Assembly: GCF_022048975.1 (NCBI RefSeq)
Contig: NZ_JAKMHX010000038.1
Span: 62,001-126,000, forward strand
Origin: Sporosarcina cyprini
GTDB taxonomy: Bacteria; Bacillota; Bacilli; Bacillales_A; Planococcaceae
Length of the DNA: 64,000 bases
Direction: 5' to 3'
The position numbers were made by a program, and so were the translations under genes. Each line of letters opens with the position of its first letter. Within the stretch, counting starts at the first letter, position 1. Positions 48,620-58,407 of this stretch are shown piece after piece. The notes under the pieces are model-generated. The model was not told the DNA's origin. It saw only the letters and a program-made list of their open reading frames with translations, and did no database searches.

Positions 48620-49417
48620 TTAGACGATGAATGGGCGGTCTTCATTAATGGAAATCCGGCTTACTGATTTCGCTTTACCTGAGTTGTCATCCAATTCGGC
48701 AAAAATAGCATTAAGTTGAGTCCTGCCTTTTTTCGGCACTTCAAACCGGACTGGCAGATTGGTACGGAACCGGTAGAGTACATCCTCTTTTTTCATGCCG
48801 AGAATTTCATCATACGGACCTGTCATGCCGACATCCGTAATGTAGGCAGTACCTTGTGGCAAGATTCGTTCATCGGCCGTTTGAACATGGGTATGGGTGC
48901 CGACGACGACTGATGCTCTTCCATCTAAATGCCAGCCCATTGCGATTTTCTCGCTCGTCGCCTCCGCGTGGAAATCAACGAAAACGAGAGGGGAAATTTG
49001 TTTGGCTTCATTCAACAATTCATCGGCGGCTTCAAATGGATCATCATGCGGCGGCAGGAATGTCCGCCCATGCAAGTTAATGACGGATAATGTGACACCG
49101 TTCCGCGTTACCGTCGTCATCCCTTTACCAGGCGCTTCTTTGGAAAAATTCGCTGGACGTATCAAATAATCCGTGTCATCGATGAAATCAAAAATCTCTT
49201 TGTGATCCCATGTATGATTTCCCATCGTGACAACATCCACGCCTGCACGGAGCAGGTCATCGAAAATGGCTTTGGTAATACCTCTTCCTGATGCTGCATT
49301 TTCACCATTGGCAATAATGACATCCGGCTCATATTTCCTCTTTAAGCGCGGCAAATAATCAAATACCATATCCCGGCCCGGGGACCCCACAATATCCCCA
49401 ATAAATAATACTTTCAT
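48620..49417 (-). CDS. ymdB: YmdB metallophosphodiesterase
   Basis: Calcineurin-like cyclic nucleotide phosphodiesterase of 265 residues. Metal ligands lie in FIGDIVGSPGR, ANGENAASG, MGNHTWDHKE, DFHAEATSEK and GTHTHVQT. In B. subtilis YmdB affects biofilm, motility and nanotube formation, and controls RNase Y activity. It lies 64 bp after rny, from which a terminator separates it. Confidence 0.95.
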   Translation of the reverse strand: MKVLFIGDIVGSPGRDMVFDYLPRLKRKYEPDVIIANGENAASGRGITKAIFDDLLRAGVDVVTMGNHTWDHKEIFDFIDDTDYLIRPANFSKEAPGKGMTTVTRNGVTLSVINLHGRTFLPPHDDPFEAADELLNEAKQISPLVFVDFHAEATSEKIAMGWHLDGRASVVVGTHTHVQTADERILPQGTAYITDVGMTGPYDEILGMKKEDVLYRFRTNLPVRFEVPKKGRTQLNAIFAELDDNSGKAKSVSRISINEDRPFIV

Positions 49418-49429
49418 CTATAGTCCTCC

Positions 49430-49470
49430 ATAAAAAGAAAAAGACTTCCTAACCGAAGTACAGGAAGCCT
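49430..49470 (-). terminator. Terminator of rny
   Basis: GGCTTCCT and AGGAAGTC with an 11-base loop, then TTTTTCTTTTT on the minus strand. Confidence 0.75.
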
Positions 49471-49480
49471 GATTCCAACA

Positions 49481-51037
49481 TTATTTTGCGTATTCCACAG
49501 CCCGTGTTTCACGGATAACGGTCACTTTGATGTGACCCGGATAATCGAGCTCTTCCTCGATTCTCTTACGAATATCGCGTGCCAATCGATGAGCTGTAAT
49601 GTCATCGATTTGGTCAGGACGCACAATGATGCGCACTTCCCTGCCGGCCTGGATGGCAAATGATTTCTCAACGCCATCATACGACTCTGAAATCTCTTCA
49701 AGTTTTTGTAGCCTGCGGATGTAATTTTCCAGTGTTTCACTGCGTGCACCTGGACGGGCAGCAGATAACGCATCCGCTGCAGCGACAAGCACTGCGATGA
49801 CCGATGTCGCCTCTTCATCGCCATGGTGCGAAGCAATACTGTTAATGACGACCGGGTGTTCTTTGTATTTCGTAGCGAGTTCCACGCCAATTTGGACGTG
49901 GCTGCCTTCCACTTCATGGTCAATCGCTTTCCCGATGTCATGAAGCAATCCGGCACGTCTTGCCAGCGTGACGTCCTCGCCAACTTCTGCAGCCAATAAT
50001 CCGGCTAAATATGCGACCTCCGTCGAGTGTTTCAAGACGTTTTGTCCATAGCTTGTCCGGAAATGAAGCCGGCCGAGAATTTTGATCAAATCTGGATGGA
50101 GATTATGCACACCGATATCGAATGTGGTCTGTTCCCCTTTTTCCCTGATCAGTTCGTCAACTTCACGTCTCGCCTTATCCACCATTTCCTCAATCCGGGC
50201 TGGGTGAATCCTGCCGTCTTGTACAAGCTTTTCGAGCGCAAGACGGGCAATTTCCCGGCGGACCGGATCAAAGCCTGATAGAATTACCGCTTCTGGCGTA
50301 TCATCAATAATCAAATCGATTCCCGTCAACGTTTCAAGTGTACGGATATTGCGTCCTTCCCGACCGATGATTCGACCTTTCATCTCGTCATTTGGCAAAT
50401 TGACTACTGAGACAGTCGTTTCAGCTACATGGTCAGCAGCAAATCGTTGTAATGCGAGTGATAGGATTTCACGTGCTTTCTTTTCGGACTCTTCCTTCGC
50501 ACGCTGTTCCGACTCCTTCGTCATTACCGCAATATCTGTGGAAAGCTCGTTCTCGACCTCATCCAGGATAATTCGTTTCGCTTCATCCCGGGTCAGAGCC
50601 GAAATCCTCTCCAGTTCTACTTGCTGAACGGTAACGAGTTCTTCCGCCTTGCGTTCCATCTGTTCAATATGCTGTTGTCTTCCTGAAAGCGCTTCATCCT
50701 TGCGCTCCAGTCCCGCTTCTCTTTTGTTGAGAGCATCATCCTTGCGGTCAAGATTTTCTTCCCGTTGCAAAAGGCGATTTTCCTGCTTCTGCAGTTCCGC
50801 TCTTCTTTCACGGATTTCCGTTTCCGCTTCAATTCTCAATTTGTGATTTTCATCTTTCGCTTCCAACAGTGCCTCTTTTTTCAAAGCCTCCGCTTCACGT
50901 TTCGCCTCTTCGACGATCATTTCAGCTGAGTTTTTGGCACCCGTCACTTTTGAATCATTCACTTTTTTCATAACTGAGTAGATAACAACTGCACCGACGA
51001 TCAGACCGAGCAAAGCGGAGATGATTATTTCAAACAT
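49481..51037 (-). CDS. rny: Ribonuclease Y
   Basis: Membrane-anchored endoribonuclease that starts mRNA decay; 518 residues. An N-terminal membrane helix (about 3-20) is followed by a long coiled coil rich in Glu, Lys and Arg (about 30-190), a KH domain ([17 protein letters not shown]) and an HD domain ([14 protein letters not shown]). AGGAGGTG precedes the ATG. Its partner genes ymdB and ricA are close. Confidence 0.97.
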   Translation of the reverse strand: MFEIIISALLGLIVGAVVIYSVMKKVNDSKVTGAKNSAEMIVEEAKREAEALKKEALLEAKDENHKLRIEAETEIRERRAELQKQENRLLQREENLDRKDDALNKREAGLERKDEALSGRQQHIEQMERKAEELVTVQQVELERISALTRDEAKRIILDEVENELSTDIAVMTKESEQRAKEESEKKAREILSLALQRFAADHVAETTVSVVNLPNDEMKGRIIGREGRNIRTLETLTGIDLIIDDTPEAVILSGFDPVRREIARLALEKLVQDGRIHPARIEEMVDKARREVDELIREKGEQTTFDIGVHNLHPDLIKILGRLHFRTSYGQNVLKHSTEVAYLAGLLAAEVGEDVTLARRAGLLHDIGKAIDHEVEGSHVQIGVELATKYKEHPVVINSIASHHGDEEATSVIAVLVAAADALSAARPGARSETLENYIRRLQKLEEISESYDGVEKSFAIQAGREVRIIVRPDQIDDITAHRLARDIRKRIEEELDYPGHIKVTVIRETRAVEYAK

Positions 51038-51143
51038 CTAGGTCACCTCCTCCTGCTTATTCTTTTCGTTTTCAGTCGGCACGTATATCAAAACGCAACA
51101 TACTGCCATAATCATTTCATTGGTGTGAAATTATACAATTCTA

Positions 51144-51172
51144 ATTGTATCCATGAAAATTTGACATGTCAA
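51144..51172 (-). promoter_or_regulatory. rny promoter lying on two palindromes
   Basis: Consensus -35 TTGACA (51167-51172), 17 bases, -10 TACAAT (51144-51149) on the minus strand. The -35 lies within the 12-bp perfect palindrome TTGACATGTCAA (51161-51172), and the -10 within the 18-bp palindrome ATACAATTAGAATTGTAT (51133-51150, two-base centre). Confidence 0.65.
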
Positions 51173-51319
51173 GGATTCACGAGCCTAACTCACCATAATT
51201 TAACGGCTTGTTTTACATGTCAGCTCACACCCATGCGTATTGTGAGTGAATTTTAGAAATAAAATATCAAAATAACTTTCTAACTATTGAATGTCTCTAT
51301 TAATTTGCAGCAGGATTGA

Positions 51320-51353
51320 AATAAAACCGACCTTCACGAAATGGAAGATCGGC
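51320..51353 (-). terminator. Terminator of recA
   Basis: CCGATCTTC and GAAGGTCGG with an 8-base loop, then TTTTATTTC on the minus strand, 13 bases after the recA stop. Confidence 0.75.
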
Positions 51354-51365
51354 TGCTATTATTTC

Positions 51366-52427
51366 TTATTCTTCTTTTTCAAGGAAGAGTTCCAATTCTT
51401 CTTCTTCCTCTTCATCATGGCCGGCAATCACGTAATTTGCGCTTGCCAATCCATACGAGTCACGAATTTTATTTGCAATTTCAGCCCGGATATCGGGATT
51501 TTCCTTCAAGAACTGCTTCGCATTTTCACGGCCTTGACCGAGTCGCTCCCCTTCATAGGAATACCAAGCCCCGCTCTTTTGGACAACTTCCAATTCGGCG
51601 CCAAGATCCACGATCTCGCCTTCTTTGGAAATCCCTTCACCGTACATGATATCGACTTCAGCTGTCCGGAATGGCGGTGCCACTTTGTTTTTTACTACAC
51701 GGATCCGCGTTTTGTTACCGTTAATATCGTTTCCGGACTTGATCGCTTCCCCTCTGCGCACTTCAAGACGCACGGAGGAATAGAATTTTAGTGCACGGCC
51801 ACCTGGCGTAACTTCGGGATTCCCGAACATCACACCGACTTTTTCACGGATTTGGTTAATGAAGACTGCGATTGTCTTCGATTTGTTAATAGCACCTGAC
51901 AACTTACGGAGTGCCTGGGACATGAGACGCGCTTGCAACCCGACATGCGAGTCACCCATTTCCCCTTCAATTTCCGCCTTCGGCACAAGGGCAGCGACAG
52001 AGTCGATAACGATAATGTCAATCGCTCCACTGCGCACTAGCGCCTCTGCGATTTCAAGCGCCTGCTCGCCCGTGTCCGGCTGGGATAAGAGCAATTCATC
52101 GATGTTGACGCCTAGTTTTTGGGCATAGACTGGATCCAGCGCATGCTCTGCGTCGATAAATGCAGCTTGTCCTCCTGATGCTTGGACTTCCGCAATCGCA
52201 TGAAGTGCAACAGTTGTCTTACCCGAACTTTCAGGGCCGTATATTTCGATGACACGGCCACGTGGATATCCGCCTACTCCTAGTGCGGCATCCAGTGCCA
52301 ATGATCCTGATGATGATGTGGAAATTTGACGGTCAGTCTGTTCCCCCAGTTTCATGACTGAACCTTTGCCGAATTGTTTTTCAATTTGTTTCAAAGCTTG
52401 GTCTAACGCAGCTTTACGATCGCTCAA
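51366..52427 (-). CDS. recA: Recombinase RecA
   Basis: ATP-dependent strand-exchange protein and coprotease of LexA; 353 residues. Walker [31 protein letters not shown], and the L2 loop [16 protein letters not shown]. The C-terminus is acidic ([10 protein letters not shown]). TTG at 52427 is chosen, with GGAGG 7 bases upstream; the upstream ATG at 52538 would place 37 non-conserved residues in front and overlap the promoter. Confidence 0.97.
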   Translation of the reverse strand: MSDRKAALDQALKQIEKQFGKGSVMKLGEQTDRQISTSSSGSLALDAALGVGGYPRGRVIEIYGPESSGKTTVALHAIAEVQASGGQAAFIDAEHALDPVYAQKLGVNIDELLLSQPDTGEQALEIAEALVRSGAIDIIVIDSVAALVPKAEIEGEMGDSHVGLQARLMSQALRKLSGAINKSKTIAVFINQIREKVGVMFGNPEVTPGGRALKFYSSVRLEVRRGEAIKSGNDINGNKTRIRVVKNKVAPPFRTAEVDIMYGEGISKEGEIVDLGAELEVVQKSGAWYSYEGERLGQGRENAKQFLKENPDIRAEIANKIRDSYGLASANYVIAGHDEEEEEELELFLEKEE

Positions 52428-52473
52428 AATGATTCCTCCCCTAAAAGGTGTTGTTCTTTTTCTTCCTGTCTCT

Positions 52474-52524
52474 ACTATACTCCTTTTTTGAGAAATACTC
52501 AAATAAAAAACGAACGGATATTCG
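52474..52524 (-). promoter_or_regulatory. recA promoter and LexA box
   Basis: -35 TTGAGT (52497-52502), 17 bases, -10 TATAGT (52474-52479) on the minus strand. The LexA box CGAATATCCGTTCG (52511-52524) lies just upstream and differs in few bases from the B. subtilis recA box. The -35 is also part of a TTTGAG/CTCAAA inverted repeat. Confidence 0.8.
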
Positions 52525-52536
52525 ATTTTTTTCTTC

Positions 52537-52597
52537 AAATCCAGATTTTAATTGAGAATAAGGGGTAAATCCTAGTTTTAATTGAGAAACGGGCCCG
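52537..52597. repeat. Two 30-bp direct repeats followed by a hairpin
   Basis: AAATCC then TTTTAATTGAGAA occurs twice, with the second word at 52546 and 52576, exactly 30 bp apart. It lies between the recA LexA box and the cinA-side hairpin. Confidence 0.7.
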
Positions 52598-52620
52598 AAA
52601 TAACAAGTTTGGCCCGTTTC
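52586..52620 (-). terminator. GC-rich hairpin between cinA and recA
   Basis: GAAACGGGCC and GGCCCGTTTC form a perfect 10-bp stem with a 15-base loop. The T tail is short on both strands, so termination may be partial, and cinA-recA cotranscription, known in Firmicutes, may persist. Confidence 0.5.
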
Positions 52621-52638
52621 AAAAACTGAGATATTTAT

Positions 52639-53874
52639 TTACTGCAGATGCTTAATTAAATAGTATAAAGCGTAGTGGGCAGCTCGCTTGCGATTGGCAT
52701 TTCTTGAACCCGATAATGATAGGTTATAAGTTTCAACCGTGCCATCTTGCAGTGCGATGCCGATCCATACGGTTCCGACAGGTTCGTTATCGTGCGGATC
52801 AGGTCCCGCCACGCCAGTCAAACCGATGCCTATGTCTGAATTGAATTTTCTTTTAACATGCAAAGCTAAGGCAGCGGCGCATTCCTTGCTTACTACACCG
52901 AATTCATTGAACAAGGAAGGAGAAATTTCAAGCTGTTCCACTTTAGCCTGTTCATTGTAAACAATCACGCCGCCTTTTAAGGAAGCACTGATGCCTGCTT
53001 CACCCGCAAGCTCAGCTAGAAACAATCCGGCAGTCAGGCTTTCAGCCGCAGAAATGGTCAGTCCTTTGTTCAAAAGCAATTCAGCAGCCTTTGAAGACAA
53101 TGTATCCTCATTCATCCCGTAAATAAAGTCTCCGACAATCGCCCGTATTTCCTCTTCCACTGGATCCATCAGCTGCTCCGCTGCATCGCGGGACGCTGCC
53201 TTCGCCGTCAGTCTCAATGTAACAGCGTCAGGAGAGGCAAGCGGCGCGACAGTCGGATTTGTCTGTTTGTCGAGGATCGCCTGAACCCGGTCTTCCAGTT
53301 CCGCTTCGCCGATTCCGTAAAATTTTAGTACTCTGGATGCGATCACGTCATTCGTCCCCAGCACGCCAAGCAGAAAAGGGATCGCTTCCTTTTCAAACAT
53401 AGGTTTCATTTCATGTGGCGGGCCGGGCAGTAATATGTAACGAATACCGTCCTTTTCCATTGCCATGCCAGGCGCCATGCCGTGCCTGTTCGGCAACACA
53501 TGAGACCCATCCAGCACGAGCGCCTGCTTTTTATTATTTTCCGTCATATGGCGGCCCGTGCGTTTGAAATACGCTTGGATTTCAGTAAGAGCTTCCTCAT
53601 TGCTAACTAGGGAGACACCTAATCTTGCAGCGATTGTTTCCTTCGTCAAGTCATCCTTTGTCGGGCCGAGTCCCCCGGTGAAAATGATCGTATTTGCACG
53701 TTGCTGAGCAATGGCGATCGCCTCGTCCAGCCGCTTTGGATTGTCACCGACTACTGTGTGATAATGGATATCGACTCCAATTTCCGCTAACTTTTGTGAA
53801 ATGAATGCCCCGTTTGTATTTGTAATCTGGCCTAAGAGCAATTCAGATCCGACTGCAATAATTTCAGCTTTCAT
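52639..53874 (-). CDS. cinA: CinA, competence/damage-inducible protein
   Basis: Protein of 411 residues with an N-terminal MoaB/MogA-like (COG1058) domain (AVGSELLLGQITNTNG, FTGGLGPTKDDLTKE) and a C-terminal CinA domain (ISAAESLTAGLF, GLTGVAGPD) typical of NMN/pyridine nucleotide amidases. In B. subtilis cinA precedes recA in one transcript. A 17-bp gap separates it from pgsA. Confidence 0.94.
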   Translation of the reverse strand: MKAEIIAVGSELLLGQITNTNGAFISQKLAEIGVDIHYHTVVGDNPKRLDEAIAIAQQRANTIIFTGGLGPTKDDLTKETIAARLGVSLVSNEEALTEIQAYFKRTGRHMTENNKKQALVLDGSHVLPNRHGMAPGMAMEKDGIRYILLPGPPHEMKPMFEKEAIPFLLGVLGTNDVIASRVLKFYGIGEAELEDRVQAILDKQTNPTVAPLASPDAVTLRLTAKAASRDAAEQLMDPVEEEIRAIVGDFIYGMNEDTLSSKAAELLLNKGLTISAAESLTAGLFLAELAGEAGISASLKGGVIVYNEQAKVEQLEISPSLFNEFGVVSKECAAALALHVKRKFNSDIGIGLTGVAGPDPHDNEPVGTVWIGIALQDGTVETYNLSLSGSRNANRKRAAHYALYYLIKHLQ

Positions 53875-53891
53875 GACTCATCCGCTCCCAT

Positions 53892-54470
53892 TTACATCGA
53901 ATCCAGGAGGACCCGTCTATTTTTATAGAAATAGTCAGCACCTGACCAAATGGTGAAAACAAGAGCGATATAGAGCATGATCGTCCCAAATGGAACATTG
54001 ATGGCCTCAAAGAAGATGTTGTTCAGCAAGAGGGATGCGATACCGACAAGCTGAGTAGCCGTTTTTATTTTTCCAAGCTGGTTTGCCGCAACTACTTCAC
54101 CGCCGCCTGCCAGGACTAAACGCAATCCGGTCACAGCAAATTCACGGCTAATAATGATGATGACAACCCAGGAGGGAGCCAAGCCCATTTCGACAAGAAT
54201 AATCAAAGCCGCAGAAACAAGCAGCTTGTCCGCAAGAGGGTCAAGAAATTTCCCCATATTGGTGACCAAATTATGCTTGCGGGCCAGATGGCCGTCAAAC
54301 CAATCTGTTGCCGCAGCGATAATAAAGATAAGAGCGCCAATCAATTGTTCAACAGACAGCTCGGTTCCGCCTACTGCCACATTTCCCATGCCGAAATCGA
54401 CCAGCATGAATATCATGAAAATCGGGATGAGCACGATTCGCGCAACAGTAATCTTATTAGGTAAATTCAC
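53892..54470 (-). CDS. pgsA: CDP-diacylglycerol-glycerol-3-phosphate 3-phosphatidyltransferase
   Basis: Makes phosphatidylglycerol phosphate; integral membrane protein of 192 residues. The CDP-alcohol transferase motif runs [20 protein letters not shown] then LDPLADK. The start is GTG 54470 ([11 protein letters not shown]), with AGGTG 6 bases upstream; the codon at 54479 lies on that site. Confidence 0.95.
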   Translation of the reverse strand: MNLPNKITVARIVLIPIFMIFMLVDFGMGNVAVGGTELSVEQLIGALIFIIAAATDWFDGHLARKHNLVTNMGKFLDPLADKLLVSAALIILVEMGLAPSWVVIIIISREFAVTGLRLVLAGGGEVVAANQLGKIKTATQLVGIASLLLNNIFFEAINVPFGTIMLYIALVFTIWSGADYFYKNRRVLLDSM

Positions 54471-54507
54471 AGCTCTCACCTGTCCTTTACAACATTTATG
54501 TATTGAA

Positions 54508-54541
54508 AGAAAATAGTCATCCGCAAAGATGACTATTTTTA
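54508..54541 (-). terminator. Terminator of rodZ
   Basis: AAAATAGTCATC and its complement, 6-base loop, T-rich tails on both strands; it overlaps the rodZ stop. Confidence 0.8.
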
Positions 54542-55426
54542 TTTCTTGTATTCAATAATGATATTTTGCGTCACACGATCAGAAGGATATTTGAGAAGTT
54601 CTCCATTTACATAAATCTCAGTATTGATAGTCCTTCCAACCCGGATGCGCACAGATTCTGTATCGGAAACATCTACTTCCAATACTTCGCCCGCTTTTCT
54701 AATATCCGCCTTCGGTGTCCGTTCCTGTTGGTCGCTATCCGTAACTGCAATCCAGGAATCGCCGTTTGTCTTAATTTCAAGGTTGAACTTTTCAGCATTC
54801 GTCAAGGTATAGGTTGAGGTCTCACCTGCCGTATTCACAAAGGCGAGTTCCTGTACTACGGTTTCTTCAGCGGGCGGTTCTTCGGTCGCCGCTCCATCCT
54901 CTTCAGAAGTGCTGTCATTACCTTTTTCTGCATCTCCATCCGCTTTGCCAGGCTTGGAGCTATCCTCTACAGGCGGTTTGCTCTCCATCGTGACGCCTGC
55001 TCCTGAGTCTGGTTCCACAAACGGTTTCTCCGGTCTCTTTTGGTATAGAGTCCAGATGACGACGATAATAACAAGAATGAATAACGCCACAATAATCTTC
55101 GGAGCCATTTCATTAAACCGGTTGCTCGTACGGAAACTTCGCTTTCTCGACATAGGGGGAGAAGCGACTTGTCCTTCCTCTTCCGGCTTCACATGTGGAG
55201 CGGAATCTTTGTAAAGCGCCAGCATTTCATCCGCATCTAATCCGACTGCTTCAGCATATTGCTTAATAAAAGCACGGACATAAAAAGATCCTGGCATCAT
55301 GCTGTAATCTTCATTCTCAATACCGGAAAGGTACCGTTTCTGAATTTTAGTTAATGATTGCAAGTCATCCAATGAATATCCCTTAGCTGTTCTCGCCTCT
55401 TTGAGACGATCACCTAATCCGGTCAC
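54539..55426 (-). CDS. rodZ: RodZ-like cytoskeletal membrane protein (YmfM)
   Basis: Protein of 295 residues: an N-terminal helix-turn-helix ([37 protein letters not shown]), one transmembrane helix (about 110-127), an acidic Ser/Glu linker, and a C-terminal DUF4115 beta domain. RodZ links MreB to the wall machinery. In B. subtilis ymfM is also upstream of pgsA. Confidence 0.9.
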   Translation of the reverse strand: MTGLGDRLKEARTAKGYSLDDLQSLTKIQKRYLSGIENEDYSMMPGSFYVRAFIKQYAEAVGLDADEMLALYKDSAPHVKPEEEGQVASPPMSRKRSFRTSNRFNEMAPKIIVALFILVIIVVIWTLYQKRPEKPFVEPDSGAGVTMESKPPVEDSSKPGKADGDAEKGNDSTSEEDGAATEEPPAEETVVQELAFVNTAGETSTYTLTNAEKFNLEIKTNGDSWIAVTDSDQQERTPKADIRKAGEVLEVDVSDTESVRIRVGRTINTEIYVNGELLKYPSDRVTQNIIIEYKK

Positions 55427-55446
55427 TCATATCACCTACCTAAACA

Positions 55447-56244
55447 TTAGAAATTAAACATTCCAAATCCGCCCATCGGTCCGCTGTCGGACATCATATG
55501 GTTCTTTTCCATCATTTCATATGTAATTTCTTGATCTGGATCTGTTCGTAATTCGATGATGTAGTCAAAATCCTCCATGTCGTACTCGGAATGCTGCACG
55601 AACATGTCAGGATGTTCAACAACCTTGATGGAAGGCATCCGCATCATCTCTCGGACTAGCTGCATATGTCGTTCATCACCGGATTTTCGGGTTACAATAC
55701 CGTCTAGGATGAAGATATTATCTTTGGAAAACTCATCCCCGGCCAAATTGCTGCGTACCGTCTGTTTAATCATAGTAGACGATAAAAATATCCATTTTTT
55801 ATTCGCACAAACACTGGCCGCCACTACAGATTCCGTTTTGCCGACGCGCGGCATTCCTCGGATTCCGATTAGCTTATGGCCTTCCTGCTTGAATAATTCA
55901 GCCATGAAATCAACTAGAACGCCGAGTTCACTTCGGAGGAAACGGAACGTCTTCCGGTCATCCACATCCCGCTGGATATACCTGCCGTGTCTCACAGCTA
56001 AAATGTCACGCAGCTTCGGTTCGCGTATTTTTTTCACTTGGATCGTTTCCATCGTGGATGCAATCAATTCAAAGCGTTTGATTTGATCATCGTTTTCGGT
56101 TCGAACGAGCATTCCACGGTGCCCGCCATCCACTCCGTTAATCGTTATGATATTGACGCGCAACATCCCTAATAGGGAAGCGATATCGCCTAGAAGTCCT
56201 GGCCGGTTTACTTGAATTTCGTATTCCACATACCATTCACCCAT
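55447..56244 (-). CDS. ymfK: YmfK family protein (DUF3388)
   Basis: Protein of 265 residues with an ACT-like start (YEIQVNRPGLLGDIASLLGM), a P-loop-like GIRGMPRVGKTESVV, and a Gly/Phe-rich C-terminus. It belongs to the DUF3388 family, conserved in the ymf cluster of Bacillaceae next to rodZ. Function unknown. Confidence 0.85.
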   Translation of the reverse strand: MGEWYVEYEIQVNRPGLLGDIASLLGMLRVNIITINGVDGGHRGMLVRTENDDQIKRFELIASTMETIQVKKIREPKLRDILAVRHGRYIQRDVDDRKTFRFLRSELGVLVDFMAELFKQEGHKLIGIRGMPRVGKTESVVAASVCANKKWIFLSSTMIKQTVRSNLAGDEFSKDNIFILDGIVTRKSGDERHMQLVREMMRMPSIKVVEHPDMFVQHSEYDMEDFDYIIELRTDPDQEITYEMMEKNHMMSDSGPMGGFGMFNF

Positions 56245-56375
56245 TCAACTTCCCTCCATCCTTCATAGCAGCCTTAAATAGGACGCATTAGATGCAACAT
56301 AGTTCTATCATAGCGGATTCCCAACATGAATTAAAGCAAAAATGAAAAGTGGACGCAACCCGTCTCTTTCTTCCT

Positions 56376-57101
56376 TTATATGTACCAACCGCCATTTAAT
56401 TTTAAAATTTCCCCTGTCATATAATCCGCTTTGCCGCTGATCAGGAAATCTGCCAGATCGGCCACTTGCTCGGGCGTTCCTGTTTGCCTTAACGGAATCT
56501 GATCGATTACCATCTGCTTCTCTTCGTCTGAAAGGACGCTATTCATGTCCGTTTCAATCCATCCAGGTGCAATGGCATTGACATTGATGCCTGAATAGGC
56601 GGCTTCTTTGGCATAAGCTTTGACAAAGGCGTGCTGAGCTCCCTTCACAGCAGAATACATTACCTCTCCTGCTGCTCCAGTATTTCCCCAGATGGATCCA
56701 ATGAAAACCACATAAGAATGATCAAAACTCCTCAGCTGAGGAGACAGCAGGCTAATCAAGGCTGCGGGGTTTTTGACATGAACATTCCACAGTGCATCCA
56801 TTTCAGACAAGGTGGTGTCAGTCAGCAATTTCATGACGGTCTGGCCGCTGGAAACGATAACGGCTTGCACATGACCGACTTGCTGAGACAGAATGTCCGC
56901 TCCGTCATTTTGGGAAAGGTCTGCATGCACCAGAATAAATTCACTATCAGGATAGGTGGCCCCGAGCTCCCTTTGAAGAGAAACGGCTGCCGATTTGCCA
57001 GTATGATAATGCAGAAACAGCGACCAGCCGGAAGATGCGAGCTTCCGGCTGATCGCCCTGCCGATGCCTCCCGAAGCACCTAAAATGACAGCATGCTTCA
57101 T
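56376..57101 (-). CDS. ymfI: YmfI, short-chain dehydrogenase (EF-P modification)
   Basis: SDR oxidoreductase of 241 residues: cofactor loop GASGGIGRAIS, NVHVKN region, catalytic YSAVKGA and PGWIETDM. B. subtilis YmfI reduces the 5-aminopentanone on elongation factor P to the aminopentanol form. Synteny with ymfH and ymfF supports this assignment over a fatty acid FabG role. Confidence 0.88.
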   Translation of the reverse strand: MKHAVILGASGGIGRAISRKLASSGWSLFLHYHTGKSAAVSLQRELGATYPDSEFILVHADLSQNDGADILSQQVGHVQAVIVSSGQTVMKLLTDTTLSEMDALWNVHVKNPAALISLLSPQLRSFDHSYVVFIGSIWGNTGAAGEVMYSAVKGAQHAFVKAYAKEAAYSGINVNAIAPGWIETDMNSVLSDEEKQMVIDQIPLRQTGTPEQVADLADFLISGKADYMTGEILKLNGGWYI

Positions 57102-57105
57102 TGTG

Positions 57106-58407
57106 TTATTTCGCTTGGCCAGCAGGGATAATTTTAAAGACAGTATGGCTCTTTGGATCTGCTATAGTTCCGAATGCCTCTTTCAAGTCGTCTCCATCCA
57201 GCTGTTCAAGTACCGGCAAGATATCAAATAAATTCATGTCATTAAAAAGATAATGGGTAAACTGGTTGGCGATGAATTCAATCGAGTTCAAGGAGCGCAT
57301 ATATTGTCCGATTCGTTTCTTGCGCGCTCTTTCCAAATCTTCGTCGCTGATGGACCAATTGCCTGCAGTCGACTGAATTGTCGTGTTGATCAACTGCTCC
57401 AGTTCATCCATGTGCTCTGTGTCCGAACTAATGACCGCAAAGCCGAAGCTTTTTTCTAAATTGAATTCATATCCATACGATTCATCGATCCATCCTTCGG
57501 CATATGCTTTTGAATAAAAATCAGATGATCTGCCGAAAAGGATATCCATTGCTAAACTGACTGCCAGCTCTTGACGAAGCAATTCATCGCCATTCAAATC
57601 AGTCCGGTCACATTTCATGCCGTAGCTGAACTTCGGTTTAGTTACGTCCATGCTAATCGATTTACTTGGAATGCCGGCCTCGGACGGTTCCTCATGTTTA
57701 TCACGCACCACTTCTTCCGGCTCAGAAAATGTTTTAGACGATTGATCTTTTTTCACAAATTCAATCATTTCTTCCGGATCGACCGCTCCGATTGCAAAAA
57801 AGACCATATTGGAAGGATGATAAAATGTTTCGTAGCATTCATATAGGTGTTCTGCTGTGATTTTATCTATCGAATCGTACGTTCCAAGAATGTCAATATG
57901 AATCGGATGCTGCTTATATAGGTTTTGAATCGTCCCTAAATAGAGGCGCCAATCCGGATTATCCTCATACATCGTAATCTCCTGGCCAATGATCCCTTTC
58001 TCTTTTTCGACGGTCTGTTCCGTAAAGTAAGGCTGCTGAACAAAGTCCAACAAGACTTTCGTATTGTCATACAATTTTTCAGTCGTCGAAAACAGATAGG
58101 ATGTGCGAGTATAGGAAGTGAACGCATTGGCGGAAGCTCCATTTTCACCGAACTTCTGGAAAACGTCCCCCTCTTCCTTTTCAAACATCTTATGCTCCAG
58201 GAAATGTGCGATTCCATCAGGCACCCGTACCATTTCCTCTTTACCTCGAGGCACGAATACACTGTCGATCGAACCGTATTTCGTCGTAAACGTTACATAC
58301 GTCTTGGAGAAGCCTCTTTTAGGCAGAACGTAGACATCCAATCCATTTTCCAACTTCTCATGGTAGAGAGTTTCCTGCAAGTTTTCAAACGTAATTTTTT
58401 CCATCAT
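57106..58407 (-). CDS. ymfH: M16 family metallopeptidase YmfH, active subunit type
   Basis: Zinc peptidase of 433 residues with the inverted motif HFLEHKMFE (HXXEH) and downstream E residues in the KEKGIIGQEI helix. Its ATG overlaps the ymfF stop as ATGA. M16 peptidases of this kind often work as a pair of one active and one inactive subunit; the pair with ymfF fits. The substrate is unknown; relatives (AlbE/AlbF, PqqF-like) act on peptides. Confidence 0.9.
   Translation of the reverse strand: MMEKITFENLQETLYHEKLENGLDVYVLPKRGFSKTYVTFTTKYGSIDSVFVPRGKEEMVRVPDGIAHFLEHKMFEKEEGDVFQKFGENGASANAFTSYTRTSYLFSTTEKLYDNTKVLLDFVQQPYFTEQTVEKEKGIIGQEITMYEDNPDWRLYLGTIQNLYKQHPIHIDILGTYDSIDKITAEHLYECYETFYHPSNMVFFAIGAVDPEEMIEFVKKDQSSKTFSEPEEVVRDKHEEPSEAGIPSKSISMDVTKPKFSYGMKCDRTDLNGDELLRQELAVSLAMDILFGRSSDFYSKAYAEGWIDESYGYEFNLEKSFGFAVISSDTEHMDELEQLINTTIQSTAGNWSISDEDLERARKKRIGQYMRSLNSIEFIANQFTHYLFNDMNLFDILPVLEQLDGDDLKEAFGTIADPKSHTVFKIIPAGQAK

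Larger units (their letters stand above)
51038..51365. other. Intergenic region between recA and rny
   Basis: This 328-bp stretch holds the rny promoter with its palindromes and the recA terminator; no ORF of note. Confidence 0.6.
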
